From NCBI GenBank assembly GCA_036502625.1, contig DASXYG010000127.1:1-45491 (forward strand): DNA of 45,491 nt, in the 5' to 3' direction. Shown here in pieces: positions 1-6,920 of the stretch. Numbering within the stretch: the first letter of the stretch is position 1; the number at the start of each line of letters is the position of its first letter. The notes beneath the pieces are model-generated. The model was not told the DNA's origin, ran no database searches, and was given only the letters and a program-made list of their open reading frames with translations. A program made the translations under genes and the position numbers. Origin of the DNA: DASXYG01 sp036502625 (GTDB lineage Bacteria; Actinomycetota; Actinomycetes; Streptosporangiales; Streptosporangiaceae).

Positions 1-276
1 GCGCGCCTCGTCGCATCCGTCGGCCCGGTCGGCCAGGCGGAGCAGCACCTGGATCTCCGTGAGCGGGAACCCGAGCGCCTGGGCCCGCTTGATGAACCGC
101 ACCGTGCCGACGACGCCGGGCCGATACGCCCGGTATCCCGAAGACAGCCGCCGCGGCTCGGGCAGCAGCCCGATGCGCTCGTAGTACCGCAGCGTCTGGA
201 CGTTCACCGCAGTACGCGCGGCGACCTCGCCGCTGCGCAGGTATCCATCGGCCGACACGCCTCTTCGCCCGCCCAT
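1..276 (-). CDS. MerR-family transcriptional regulator, C-terminus cut by window edge
   Basis: The first 92 residues are present; the rest lies left of position 1. The N-terminal MerR winged helix-turn-helix is clear, with YLRSGEVAARTAVNVQTLRY, YERIGLLPEPRRLSSGYRAY and FIKRAQALGFPLTEIQVLL in the usual order. The visible end, DRADGCDEAR, resembles the start of the dimerisation helix of metal-responsive MerR proteins, where a Cys follows the DG. A single Cys is not enough to assign a metal. ATG 276 is chosen because it gives the usual short lead before the HTH; no good Shine-Dalgarno precedes it. An overlapping ATG at 281 is out of frame. The target gene is not visible. MerR membership is sure, the effector unknown. 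Confidence 0.85.
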   Translation of the reverse strand, partial: MGGRRGVSADGYLRSGEVAARTAVNVQTLRYYERIGLLPEPRRLSSGYRAYRPGVVGTVRFIKRAQALGFPLTEIQVLLRLADRADGCDEAR

Positions 277-307
277 CCCATATAGGAGACCACCGGACAC
301 CACGATG

Positions 308-1380
308 CTACTTACGCCGGGACGTCAGCGGAGCTTCTCCGGCAGGCCGTCGGGGGTGCCGTCGATGTAGCCCGCCCAGGTCGTGCACGGCGTTCGGCAT
401 CGCGTCCACGTCGCCGGCCCCGGCGGGCGCGAACACGACCCGGCCGTCGCCCCCCTGCCGGAAGGCGCAACCCGGCGCCCACACCGGCGGGGTCTCCGCG
501 CGCTCGGCCGGCCGGGTCGCGGCCACGCTGGAGCACACCCACTGGATCGGCGTCCTTCTCCACCAGGACCACGCGGGCGCCGGCCTTCCCCGCGTTCCCA
601 CTCCGGTCCCCAGGCCCTAAGCGGCACGTACGTCGAACCCCATCCATTCGTGGTGCCGGGCCCGCCAGTCGACGCCGTCGAGGTACGGCGCCGCCGCGGC
701 GATGATCGCGCCGATCCGCCGCCGGTTGTGCTGTACCCCTTGCCCGGCACGACGGGCAGGCGCACGCCGAGCCCGCGGCAGAGGCCGGCGCTCCCGATCC
801 CGGCCGCGACGACCACCACGTCGGCGCGCGCATTCCCGGCGCTGCTCCGCACCGTGACCGCACCGCCCCGGTCGTCGATCCCGGTCACCCGCGCCCCTTC
901 GAGCAGCTCCACGCCGTCGGCACGCAGCGCGGCGGCCAGGTTGTCCACGAAGTCACCGGGGTCGATCGCCCACTGGTCGCGCACCAGGAACCCCGCACGC
1001 GCCGCGCCCCCCAGGTACGGCTCGTACGCGCGCAGGCCGCCCGCGTCCAGCAGCTCCCCGACGAGCCCGCCGCGCTCCCCCATGCGGTCGCGGACGGCGC
1101 GCCGCCGCGCCTCGGCCGACGCCGCCGAGCCGAAGACGTTCAGGTGGCCGGTGTCGTTGATCGTACGGACGATCCCCTCGGCCTCCAGGTCGCGGAACAG
1201 CTCGCGCGTCGGCCGCCCCAGCCGGGTGAGGAAGGCGGTGCCGCGGTCGCGTGCGCGCGGCCACCGCCACCCCGACGCGAACACCATCCACGTCCACCCA
1301 AGGCCGAAACGAATGATTGGATACCGTATACATGATATCGCCGGATTGTCCATATCCCGCTCATGAACCCGCCGGAACAC
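308..1380 (-). pseudogene. Remnant of a DAO-type FAD oxidoreductase (D-amino-acid dehydrogenase-like)
   Basis: One open stretch (about 1260 down to 720) encodes the middle of a DadA/DAO-family flavoprotein: an FRDLEAEGIV segment, a YEPYLGG segment, a substrate-domain helix and DVVVVAAGIGSAGLC followed by LPVVPGKGYS, typical of D-amino-acid dehydrogenases. The reading frame breaks near 717. Beyond it, other frames carry family-like pieces: PPVWAPGCAFRQGGDGRVVF (about 430-490) looks like the C-terminal half, and GARVVLVEKDADP (about 540-582) looks like the N-terminal FAD-binding strand, but lies after the middle domain. No GxGxxG dinucleotide motif precedes the open part. It is therefore broken and apparently rearranged, not merely frameshifted. 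Family recognition is from motifs only. Confidence 0.6.
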
Positions 1381-1392
1381 CGACCAGGCGAT

Positions 1393-1983
1393 TCAGTCGC
1401 GCGCGGCCTTCTCAACACCGGTGCGGATCGTGTCGACGAGCATGCGGACGAGCCGGTCCCCGTCGACGCCCCACTTCTCCTTCGCCAGGTGCCCGCTGAC
1501 CTCCATGCCCGCGATCCCGTGCGCGCTCGACATCAGCAGAGCGCCATAGCGCCGGGCATCCGGTTCCCCGACCAGGTCGGCGACGATGGCGAGGAACAGG
1601 TCCTCCAGGCGCCCCGCGGCCGCGGCGGACTCCGCGTCGTCCGCGGGCGTGCTGAACATCAGCGCGTACAGGTGCGGTTGCCGCCGCCCGACCTCGACGA
1701 GCGCCGACAGCGCCTTCTCAAGCCGCGCACTCGGTGTGGCGTCGGGCTCGCCGCGCAGCCGCTCCACCGTGTCCGCCAAGGAACTCCACGCGCCGATGGC
1801 CAGCTCGGTCAGCAGGCGCGCCTTGTCCGCGAAGTGCCCGTACGGCGCACCCCGCGAGACCCCGGCACGGGCGCCCACCGCCCGGAGCGTCACCGCGTCG
1901 GGTCCCCCCTCGTCGAGCAGCTCGGCCGCGGCACGTACGAGGGCGGCCCGGGTCGCCGCGGCGGCTTCCGTTCGCGTCACCAC
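1393..1983 (-). CDS. TetR-family repressor of the divergent SDR gene
   Basis: About 196 residues. The N-terminal HTH reads AAAELLDEGGPDAVTLRAVG followed by ARAGVSRGAPYGHFADKARL, a classic TetR DNA-binding domain; the C-terminal helical ligand domain resembles TetR_C WHG-type domains (HLYALMFSTPADD, AHGIAGMEVSGHL). Tandem GTG codons at 1983 and 1980 are chosen as start. A reading frame open to 2046 would run through the operators and promoter. A -10-like TAGAAT (minus strand, 1996-1991) lies only 7 nt upstream, so the mRNA may be leaderless, in keeping with the lack of a Shine-Dalgarno. It faces the SDR gene across two palindromes, so autoregulation and repression of the SDR are likely. Ligand unknown. 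Confidence 0.85.
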   Translation of the reverse strand: MVTRTEAAAATRAALVRAAAELLDEGGPDAVTLRAVGARAGVSRGAPYGHFADKARLLTELAIGAWSSLADTVERLRGEPDATPSARLEKALSALVEVGRRQPHLYALMFSTPADDAESAAAAGRLEDLFLAIVADLVGEPDARRYGALLMSSAHGIAGMEVSGHLAKEKWGVDGDRLVRMLVDTIRTGVEKAARD

Positions 1984-1997
1984 GGCACCGATTCTAT

Positions 1998-2026
1998 TTG
2001 ACAGTGTCACATGAGCGGCCGATAGT
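1998..2026 (+). promoter_or_regulatory. Predicted sigma70-like promoter of the SDR gene
   Basis: TTGACA at 1998-2003 and GATAGT at 2021-2026 are separated by exactly 17 bp. Transcription would start at about 2033-2034, on or next to the SDR start codon, predicting a leaderless mRNA. The first TetR palindrome covers the -35 element. Confidence 0.55.
1999..2012. promoter_or_regulatory. TetR operator 1
   Basis: TGACAGTGTCACAT: the core TGACA-G-TGTCA is a perfect inverted repeat around one base. The 14-mer recurs at 2035-2048 with one change. It overlaps the -35 of the SDR promoter and lies just upstream of the tetR -10-like element, so one site could repress both genes. Confidence 0.65.
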
Positions 2027-2033
2027 GATTCAT

Positions 2034-2963
2034 ATGACAGCGTCACATCAAAACGAGATCATGGTCGTCTCCGGCGCCTCGACGGGCATGGGCGCGGCGA
2101 CGGCGCGCGCGCTCGCCGCCCGCGGCTACCACGTCCTCGCCGGTGTCCGCCGCGAACGCGACGCAGAAGCGATCCGGGCCGACGGCATCGAGCCGGTGAT
2201 CCTCGACGTCACGCGGCCCGAGCACGTTCGGGCCCTCGCCGACCGCATCGCCGCCGACCCGGACCACCGCCGGCTCCGCGCCCTCGTCAACAACGCGGGC
2301 ATCTCGGTCGACGCACCGGTCGAGGCCCTCCCGCTGGACGAGTGGCGGCGGCTGTTCGAGGTCAACCTGTTCGGGCACATCGCCGTCACGCAGGCGCTGT
2401 TGCCGTTCCTCCATCGAAGCCGCGGCAGGATCGTGAACATCAGCTCGGTCGGCGGGAAGATCGCGATGGCCACGTACGGCGCCTACACGGGCGCGAAGTT
2501 CGCCCTCGAAGCGGTCAGCGACTCACTCCGCCGGGAGCTCGCCCCGCACGGGGTGCAGGTCGTCGTCGTCGAGCCCGGCGCCGTACGGACCGAGATGGCC
2601 GGCCGCGGCGCCGCCAACGCCAACGGCGTCGCCGAGCGGATGAGCCCGGAACTGCGGCAGCGGTACGGCGGACTCGTCACGGCCGTCGTCGCCCAGTCGC
2701 TGGCCTTCACCCGGACCGGCCTGCCGGCGGACAGGGCCGGATCGATCATCGCCGAGGCCGCCACCGTACGGCGACCGCGCACGCGCTACACCGTCGGCCG
2801 CGACGCGGCGCTCCTGACCCGCCTCGCGCGCGTCCTCCCCGACCGGCTGCTCGACCGGATCATCGCGGCGAACCTTCGGACGTACCTGCCCGGCGAGGGC
2901 GCGGGCCGGAACGCTGGGACCCCCGCGACGCGCACGCGACGCAGCGGCACGCCGACGGCCTGA
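2034..2963 (+). CDS. Short-chain dehydrogenase/reductase
   Basis: 309-residue classical SDR. The Rossmann nucleotide motif is VVSGASTGMGAATARALAAR, followed by LVNNAGISVDAP and NISSVGG; the catalytic pair is YGAYTGAKFAL (Tyr-x-x-x-Lys), and the VEPGAVRTEM segment follows. It is longer than a minimal SDR, with about 60 extra C-terminal residues, as in SDRs acting on larger hydrophobic or steroid-like substrates. ATG 2034 is chosen because it matches the predicted transcription start (leaderless); ATG 2061 is the alternative. The last 104 bp overlap the 3' end of the convergent zinc-finger gene. Regulated by the divergent TetR through two operators. Substrate not inferable. Confidence 0.88.
   Translation: MTASHQNEIMVVSGASTGMGAATARALAARGYHVLAGVRRERDAEAIRADGIEPVILDVTRPEHVRALADRIAADPDHRRLRALVNNAGISVDAPVEALPLDEWRRLFEVNLFGHIAVTQALLPFLHRSRGRIVNISSVGGKIAMATYGAYTGAKFALEAVSDSLRRELAPHGVQVVVVEPGAVRTEMAGRGAANANGVAERMSPELRQRYGGLVTAVVAQSLAFTRTGLPADRAGSIIAEAATVRRPRTRYTVGRDAALLTRLARVLPDRLLDRIIAANLRTYLPGEGAGRNAGTPATRTRRSGTPTA
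2035..2048. promoter_or_regulatory. TetR operator 2, over the SDR start codon
   Basis: TGACAGCGTCACAT differs from operator 1 by one base (one arm mismatch). It begins on the T of the SDR ATG and covers the predicted transcription start. Start-to-start spacing of the two sites is 36 bp. Confidence 0.6.
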
Positions 2964-3285
2964 CCTCCAGGCGCTCCCGCGCGATGGGCTTCCCGCAGAC
3001 CTCGCACGAACCGTCCCATCCGCCGCGCAGCCGCGCGATCGCGGCGTCGATCTCGGCGAGGTGCGCGCGTGCGGTCGCGACGGTCCCGGCGTGCAGCGCG
3101 CGTTCCCACGACAACGTCGTGCCGTCCGGGTCGTGCTCGTCGTCGGTGTCGTCGCCGCGGGAGCCGACGATCGACGCGACGGTCTCCTCGAACTCGGCGA
3201 CGCGCCTTTCCGCCTCGGCCCGCGCGCCGTCCAGCGCGCGCAGCAGCTCCGCCCGCCGGCCCGTCCCGTGGTCGTCGGCGGTCAA
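2860..3285 (-). CDS. DksA/TraR-type C4 zinc-finger protein
   Basis: 141 residues. The N-terminal half is a long charged helical region (ALDGARAEAERRVAEFEETV), as in the DksA/TraR coiled coil. The C-terminal finger reads CEVCGKPIARERLEVRPSAC then CRCVACAS, the typical C-x2-C...C-x2-C. Known family members bind the RNA polymerase secondary channel or act as general stress-type proteins; the actinobacterial role here is unknown. The start is a TTG whose last two bases begin the TGA of the upstream GntR gene (TTGA overlap), so it is probably translationally coupled as the last gene of the nitrilase operon. A basic C-terminal tail of about 20 residues overlaps the SDR gene on the other strand. Confidence 0.78.
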   Translation of the reverse strand: MTADDHGTGRRAELLRALDGARAEAERRVAEFEETVASIVGSRGDDTDDEHDPDGTTLSWERALHAGTVATARAHLAEIDAAIARLRGGWDGSCEVCGKPIARERLEVRPSACRCVACASRGSQRSGPRPRRAGTSEGSPR

Positions 3286-4010
3286 TGGGGCAGGTAGCGC
3301 TCGAGGACCGGGGTGGAGCGGTGCAGGTGCTCGCGGAGCATCGCCTCCGCGGCCGGCTCGTCGTACGCCGCGAGCGCCGCGACGATCCCCTGGTGGTGGT
3401 CCAGCGCGCTCTGCGGACGGCCGGGCTGGGCGCGGAACGCCGCCACGCCGGTGCGCCGCTGCCGGTCGCCCATCGACTCGTAGAGCCGGGTCAGCTCGGT
3501 GTTGCCGACCGCGCCGACGAGCCGCGTGTGGAACGCGACGTCACACTCGATGACGTCGGCGTACGCGGCACCCGAGGCGGTCAGCGCGCGCTGCCGCCCG
3601 ACCAGGTCGTCCAGCTCGTCCGCGCACGCGATGCGCAGCCGGCAGATCTGCTGCGCGGCGTACAGCTCGAGCACCAGGCGCGTCTCGGACAGCTCCTTGA
3701 TCTGCCGTACGGTCACCGGGGACACCAGCGCGCCCCGCCGCGGGAGCAGCTCGATGAGCCCCTCGGCGTCCAGCCGCAGGAACGCCTCGCGCACCGGTGT
3801 CCGCGACAGCCCGGTGACCGTCGCGATGTCCATCTCCGTGACGATGTGGCCCGGCGGCAGCACGAACTCCAGGATCTGGCGTTTCACGTACTCGTACGCG
3901 AAGTCCTTGGCCGGCGTGCCCTCCGTACGGGTCACGGAGGGCAGCTCGACGGGGTCGCCGGCGCGGGGCAGGCGCGGGCCCGCACTCGGTGTCGACGACC
4001 CCGCGCTCAC
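3282..4010 (-). CDS. GntR-family regulator, FCD subfamily
   Basis: 242 residues. The winged helix reads KRQILEFVLPPGHIVTEMDI, then TGLSRTPVREAFLRLDAEGL; the C-terminal FCD ligand domain follows with ELSETRLVLELYAAQQ, the metal-site-like CDVAFHTRLVGAVGN, and the closing HHQGIVAALAAYDEPAAEAM. FCD regulators usually sense organic acids made or consumed by their operon. The start is GTG 4010, overlapping the nitrilase TGA (GTGA). It is co-transcribed with the transporter and amidase, so it probably controls this operon, perhaps through the palindrome at 6845-6858. Confidence 0.87.
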   Translation of the reverse strand: MSAGSSTPSAGPRLPRAGDPVELPSVTRTEGTPAKDFAYEYVKRQILEFVLPPGHIVTEMDIATVTGLSRTPVREAFLRLDAEGLIELLPRRGALVSPVTVRQIKELSETRLVLELYAAQQICRLRIACADELDDLVGRQRALTASGAAYADVIECDVAFHTRLVGAVGNTELTRLYESMGDRQRRTGVAAFRAQPGRPQSALDHHQGIVAALAAYDEPAAEAMLREHLHRSTPVLERYLPH

Positions 4011-4807
4011 GCCGGCACGACCGCGAAGCGCCGGTTCGCCAGCGACGGGTTGACGCGGCGCACCGACTCGACACGCTCGGGGGACAGCGGCGCCGTCACG
4101 ACGCCGGGCCGTTCGCCGGCCCCGGCGACGACCGTGCCCATCGGGTCGACGATGACGCTCTGCCCGACGCAGGACGGCCCGGTCTGGCCGCAGGCCAGGA
4201 CGTACACCGTGTTCTCGATGGCGCGGGCGCGGACCAGCGTCGCCCAGTGCTCCTCCTTGGCCGGGCCGGCGGCCCAGGCCGCGGGGACGATGAGCGCGGT
4301 GGCGCCCGCGTCGGCCAGGACCCGCGCCGACTCGGGAAACCGAATGTCGTAGCAGGTCATGGCGCCGAAGGTGATGCCGTCCAGCTCGAAGACGAGGGGG
4401 TCGGCGATGTCGGCGGGCGCGATCGTGTCGGACTCGCGGTAGCCGAACGCGTCGTACAGGTGGACCTTCCGGTAGACGCCGAGCAGCTCACCCGAGCCGT
4501 CGACGGCGACCAGCGTGTTGGACGCGCGCCGGTCGTCGGGCAGCTTCTCGGAGAACCCGACGACGCCGGCCACGCCGGTCGACCGCGCGGCCTCACGGAC
4601 CGCGGTGACGAACGGCCCGTCGAGCGGCTCCGGCCAGGGGCTGTCGGTGTCGACCTTCGCGAAGTCGGCGTACATGCTGTTCTCGGGGGTGACCACGAGC
4701 CGTGCGCCGGCCTCGCGCGCGGCGGTGAAGGCGTCCACGGTGAACTTTCGGTTGGCGTCCTTGTCCAGGTCGGTGGCGAACTGGGCGAGCGCCGCGGTGA
4801 CGGTCAT
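4007..4807 (-). CDS. Carbon-nitrogen hydrolase (nitrilase superfamily amidase)
   Basis: 266 residues, the usual length of a single-domain nitrilase-superfamily amidase. The catalytic triad is visible: Glu42 in VTPENSMY, Lys114 in YRKVHLYDAFGY and Cys152 in TCYDIRFPE. The second conserved Glu is in the GPAKEEHWATL segment. The CYDIRFPE signature and short length fit omega-amidase or deaminated-glutathione-amidase-like enzymes that hydrolyse a small amide to acid plus ammonia, rather than an aromatic nitrilase. An AGAAGGA ribosome site precedes ATG 4807. It lies 34 bp behind the MFS gene and overlaps the regulator gene by 4 bp. The natural amide is unknown; the carrier next door suggests an imported carboxylate amide. 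Confidence 0.87.
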   Translation of the reverse strand: MTVTAALAQFATDLDKDANRKFTVDAFTAAREAGARLVVTPENSMYADFAKVDTDSPWPEPLDGPFVTAVREAARSTGVAGVVGFSEKLPDDRRASNTLVAVDGSGELLGVYRKVHLYDAFGYRESDTIAPADIADPLVFELDGITFGAMTCYDIRFPESARVLADAGATALIVPAAWAAGPAKEEHWATLVRARAIENTVYVLACGQTGPSCVGQSVIVDPMGTVVAGAGERPGVVTAPLSPERVESVRRVNPSLANRRFAVVPA

Positions 4808-4841
4808 CGGTGCGAATCCTTCTCTGTGGGTGCGGACCGGT

Positions 4842-6146
4842 TCACAGGGCCGCCGTCGTCGGACGCGCCTGGAGGGGGCGCTCCGGGTGGACGACGAACC
4901 AGCAGACGGCGCCGAGGACGCCGGCGGCGGCGAGGATGACGAGTGCCAGCATCCAGTTGCCGCCGATGCCCACGAGCAGACCGGTGAACAGCGGCCCGGC
5001 CGCGGACATCAGATTACCGAAGAAGTTGGTCCATCCCGTGACGGTGGGCGAGTACGCACCGCCGAGGTCCTGGCACGCGGCCCAGACCTGGACCTGGACG
5101 ACGCCCACGGCGCCGAGGCTGACGCACAGGAACAGCATCAGCATGGGGGTGCCCGGCATCAGGGCGCCGACGACCAGCGCGGCCGCGGCGACCAGGTAGC
5201 CCACGGCGGCCAGCCGGACCCGGTGCGGCCACCGCCGGAGCAGCCGGTCGTTCAGCATGCCCGTGCCGAAGACCCCGACCAGCATGGCGATCCACGGCAG
5301 GGAGCCGAGGAACCCCATCGCCTCAAGCGACAGGTGCCGGGCCTGGATCAGGTACGTGGGCAGCCAGGTGGCGAAGAACCCCTGGATCAGCAGCAGGAAC
5401 GCGTACTGGAGGCCGATCGCCCAGAACTGCGCGGACCGGGTGAAGGCGCGCCACGGCAGCTTCGGTCCCGCGTCGTCGCGTCCGCGGCCCGCCTCGATGA
5501 ACGCCGCCTCCGCCCGCTTGACCCACGGGTGGGCGCCGGGCTCGTCGCGCACCATCCACCACCAGGCCAGCGACAGCACGAAGCCGAGCACCGCGAAGAC
5601 GTGGAACGTGCTCGGCCAGCCGTACGAGCCGATGATCCAGACGATCAGCGGGCTGCCGACGATGTTCCCCAGGTACAGCCCGCACAGCAGCAGCGAGTTA
5701 CCCCGCGACTGCTCGGCCTTGGGGAACCAGCGTTGCAGCGTGTAGACGGACGTGGGCCAGTCGGCGGCCTGCCCGATGCCGAGCAGGATCCGGATCGCCA
5801 CGAACCCGAGGAACACCACGCCGTACGGGGTCAGGAACGTGAAGACCGACCACCAGATGCCGGCGAGCGCGAGCATCTTGCGCGGCCCGTACCGCTTGCA
5901 GAGCATCCCGCCCGGCACCTGGAACAGCGCGTACGCCCACCAGAACGACGTCAGGATGACCGACATCTCGGTCAGCGAGAAGTGGAACTGGTGCTGGATC
6001 ACCGGGGCGGACACGGTGATCGCCGCCCGGTCCATGCTCATGACGAACGTGACCGGCAGCAGCAGGCCGCCCGCGAGGACCCAGCGGTAGCGGCCCGCCC
6101 GGGCGCCGGTCGCGCCGCCGGTACGTACGGTCTCGTCGGCGGTCAT
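4842..6146 (-). CDS. MFS transporter, anion:cation symporter (ACS) type
   Basis: 434 residues, twelve hydrophobic segments. The first loop carries the ACS/phthalate-permease pattern MSMDRAAITVSAPVIQHQF; the loop 2-3 motif is PGGMLCKRYGPRKML, and GIGQAADWPTSVYTLQRWFP follows in segment 4, as in GudP/ExuT/phthalate-type carriers. Family members import organic anions such as hexuronates, glucarate, tartrate or phthalate with protons. The start codon overlaps the stop of the RraA-like gene (ATGA). With the downstream amidase it probably imports the operon's carboxylate or amide substrate. Confidence 0.88.
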   Translation of the reverse strand: MTADETVRTGGATGARAGRYRWVLAGGLLLPVTFVMSMDRAAITVSAPVIQHQFHFSLTEMSVILTSFWWAYALFQVPGGMLCKRYGPRKMLALAGIWWSVFTFLTPYGVVFLGFVAIRILLGIGQAADWPTSVYTLQRWFPKAEQSRGNSLLLCGLYLGNIVGSPLIVWIIGSYGWPSTFHVFAVLGFVLSLAWWWMVRDEPGAHPWVKRAEAAFIEAGRGRDDAGPKLPWRAFTRSAQFWAIGLQYAFLLLIQGFFATWLPTYLIQARHLSLEAMGFLGSLPWIAMLVGVFGTGMLNDRLLRRWPHRVRLAAVGYLVAAAALVVGALMPGTPMLMLFLCVSLGAVGVVQVQVWAACQDLGGAYSPTVTGWTNFFGNLMSAAGPLFTGLLVGIGGNWMLALVILAAAGVLGAVCWFVVHPERPLQARPTTAAL

Positions 6147-6814
6147 GGTGTCGCCTCCTCGGTTCCTCGCTCGAAGGCGGCCAGCGCGCCGGACGACTCG
6201 GCCAGCCGCGCGCCGCCGGTGATCGCCTCACGCAGCGCGGGCTCGGCCGACTCTTTACGCCGCAGCGCCGCCGCCACGGAGAGCGCCTCGTCCCGGGTGA
6301 TGACGGCGAGCCCGTCCGAGTCGCCGAGAACGACGTCGCCCGGCGTGATGACGGACCCGCCCACGGTAACGGGCACGTTGATCGCGCCCTCGACACCGAG
6401 GATCCGGGTCGTCCGCGCGGAGACGCCGGACGAGAACACCGGGAAGCCGAGCTCGGTGATCTCGTCGACGTCGTTGACCGACCCGGCGATGACCGCCCCG
6501 ACCGCTCCCCTGGTGTGCGCCGTGAACGCGACCATCCCCCCGAAACACGAGCGGGTGTCGCCGGACTGGTCCACGACGAGCACGTCCCCCGGCCGCAGCT
6601 CGTCCACGGCCACGTGCAGCGCGGTCGAGTCCAGATGCGGCAGACGAACGGTGACCGCGGGCCCGGCGAACTTGACCGGCCGCCACAGCGGGGCCAGCCC
6701 ACGCGGGAAGCCGTAGTCGCGCAGGTGGCCGAGCGTCGAGGTCTGCACCTGGAGCAGCGCGTCGACGATCTCGCGATTCAGTGTGTCCGGTGCCGGACGT
6801 CGTACGAACAACAT
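6143..6814 (-). CDS. RraA/HMG-aldolase-like protein with the active-site Arg replaced
   Basis: 223 residues, full-length RraA fold. Known members with activity are 4-hydroxy-4-methyl-2-oxoglutarate/4-carboxy-4-hydroxy-2-oxoadipate aldolases, which bind a divalent metal and pyruvate through a DGxxRD motif. Here PGDVLVVDQSGD and CFGGMVAFTAHTRGAVG are normal, but the signature reads AGSVNDVDEI: Asn114 stands where Arg is expected, Asp115 is kept. The two paralogues at 26.3-27.7 kb have the normal Arg. First gene of the operon. GGGAGG lies only 1 nt before ATG 6814, so TTG 6811 is a possible start. It may be a related lyase or decarboxylase, or a non-catalytic member. Confidence 0.82.
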   Translation of the reverse strand: MLFVRRPAPDTLNREIVDALLQVQTSTLGHLRDYGFPRGLAPLWRPVKFAGPAVTVRLPHLDSTALHVAVDELRPGDVLVVDQSGDTRSCFGGMVAFTAHTRGAVGAVIAGSVNDVDEITELGFPVFSSGVSARTTRILGVEGAINVPVTVGGSVITPGDVVLGDSDGLAVITRDEALSVAAALRRKESAEPALREAITGGARLAESSGALAAFERGTEEATP

Positions 6815-6844
6815 GCCTCCCAGCGATTTCGACTGACGCGCACC

Positions 6845-6858
6845 TTACGCATGCGTTA
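6845..6858. promoter_or_regulatory. Palindromic operator candidate for the nitrilase operon
   Basis: TTACGCATGCGTTA: the inner ACGCATGCGT (6847-6856) is a perfect 10-bp palindrome, 12 of 14 positions pair overall. It lies 31 bp upstream of the first gene. Size and symmetry fit an FCD-GntR site, so the operon's own regulator is the likely ligand. No second copy seen. Confidence 0.45.
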
Positions 6859-6874
6859 CGTATCCGTCCAGACC

Positions 6875-6908
6875 CCCGAGCCCGGCGGACCGGTCCGCCG
6901 GGCTCGGG
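6875..6908 (-). terminator. Strong GC hairpin terminator after the propeller gene
   Basis: A perfect 34-bp inverted repeat with two 17-bp arms (CCCGAGCCCGGCGGACC and its complement), starting 12 bp after the TGA of the gene read on the minus strand. There is no U tract, as is common in actinomycetes. It separates that gene from the nitrilase operon promoter. Confidence 0.75.
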
Positions 6909-6920
6909 CGCGGTGGGGGA

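Noticed and set aside
1317..1345. ATTGGATACCGTATACATGATATCG as a possible GntR site
   Set aside because: GTATAC is only a 6-bp palindrome, flanks do not pair, and it lies in the flavoprotein remnant with no matching second copy.
4515..6716. Very long open frame (about 730 codons) on the plus strand opposite the MFS and RraA-like genes
   Set aside because: Arg/Glu/His-rich antisense frame, a common artefact of third-position GC in high-GC DNA; the minus-strand genes have clear family motifs.
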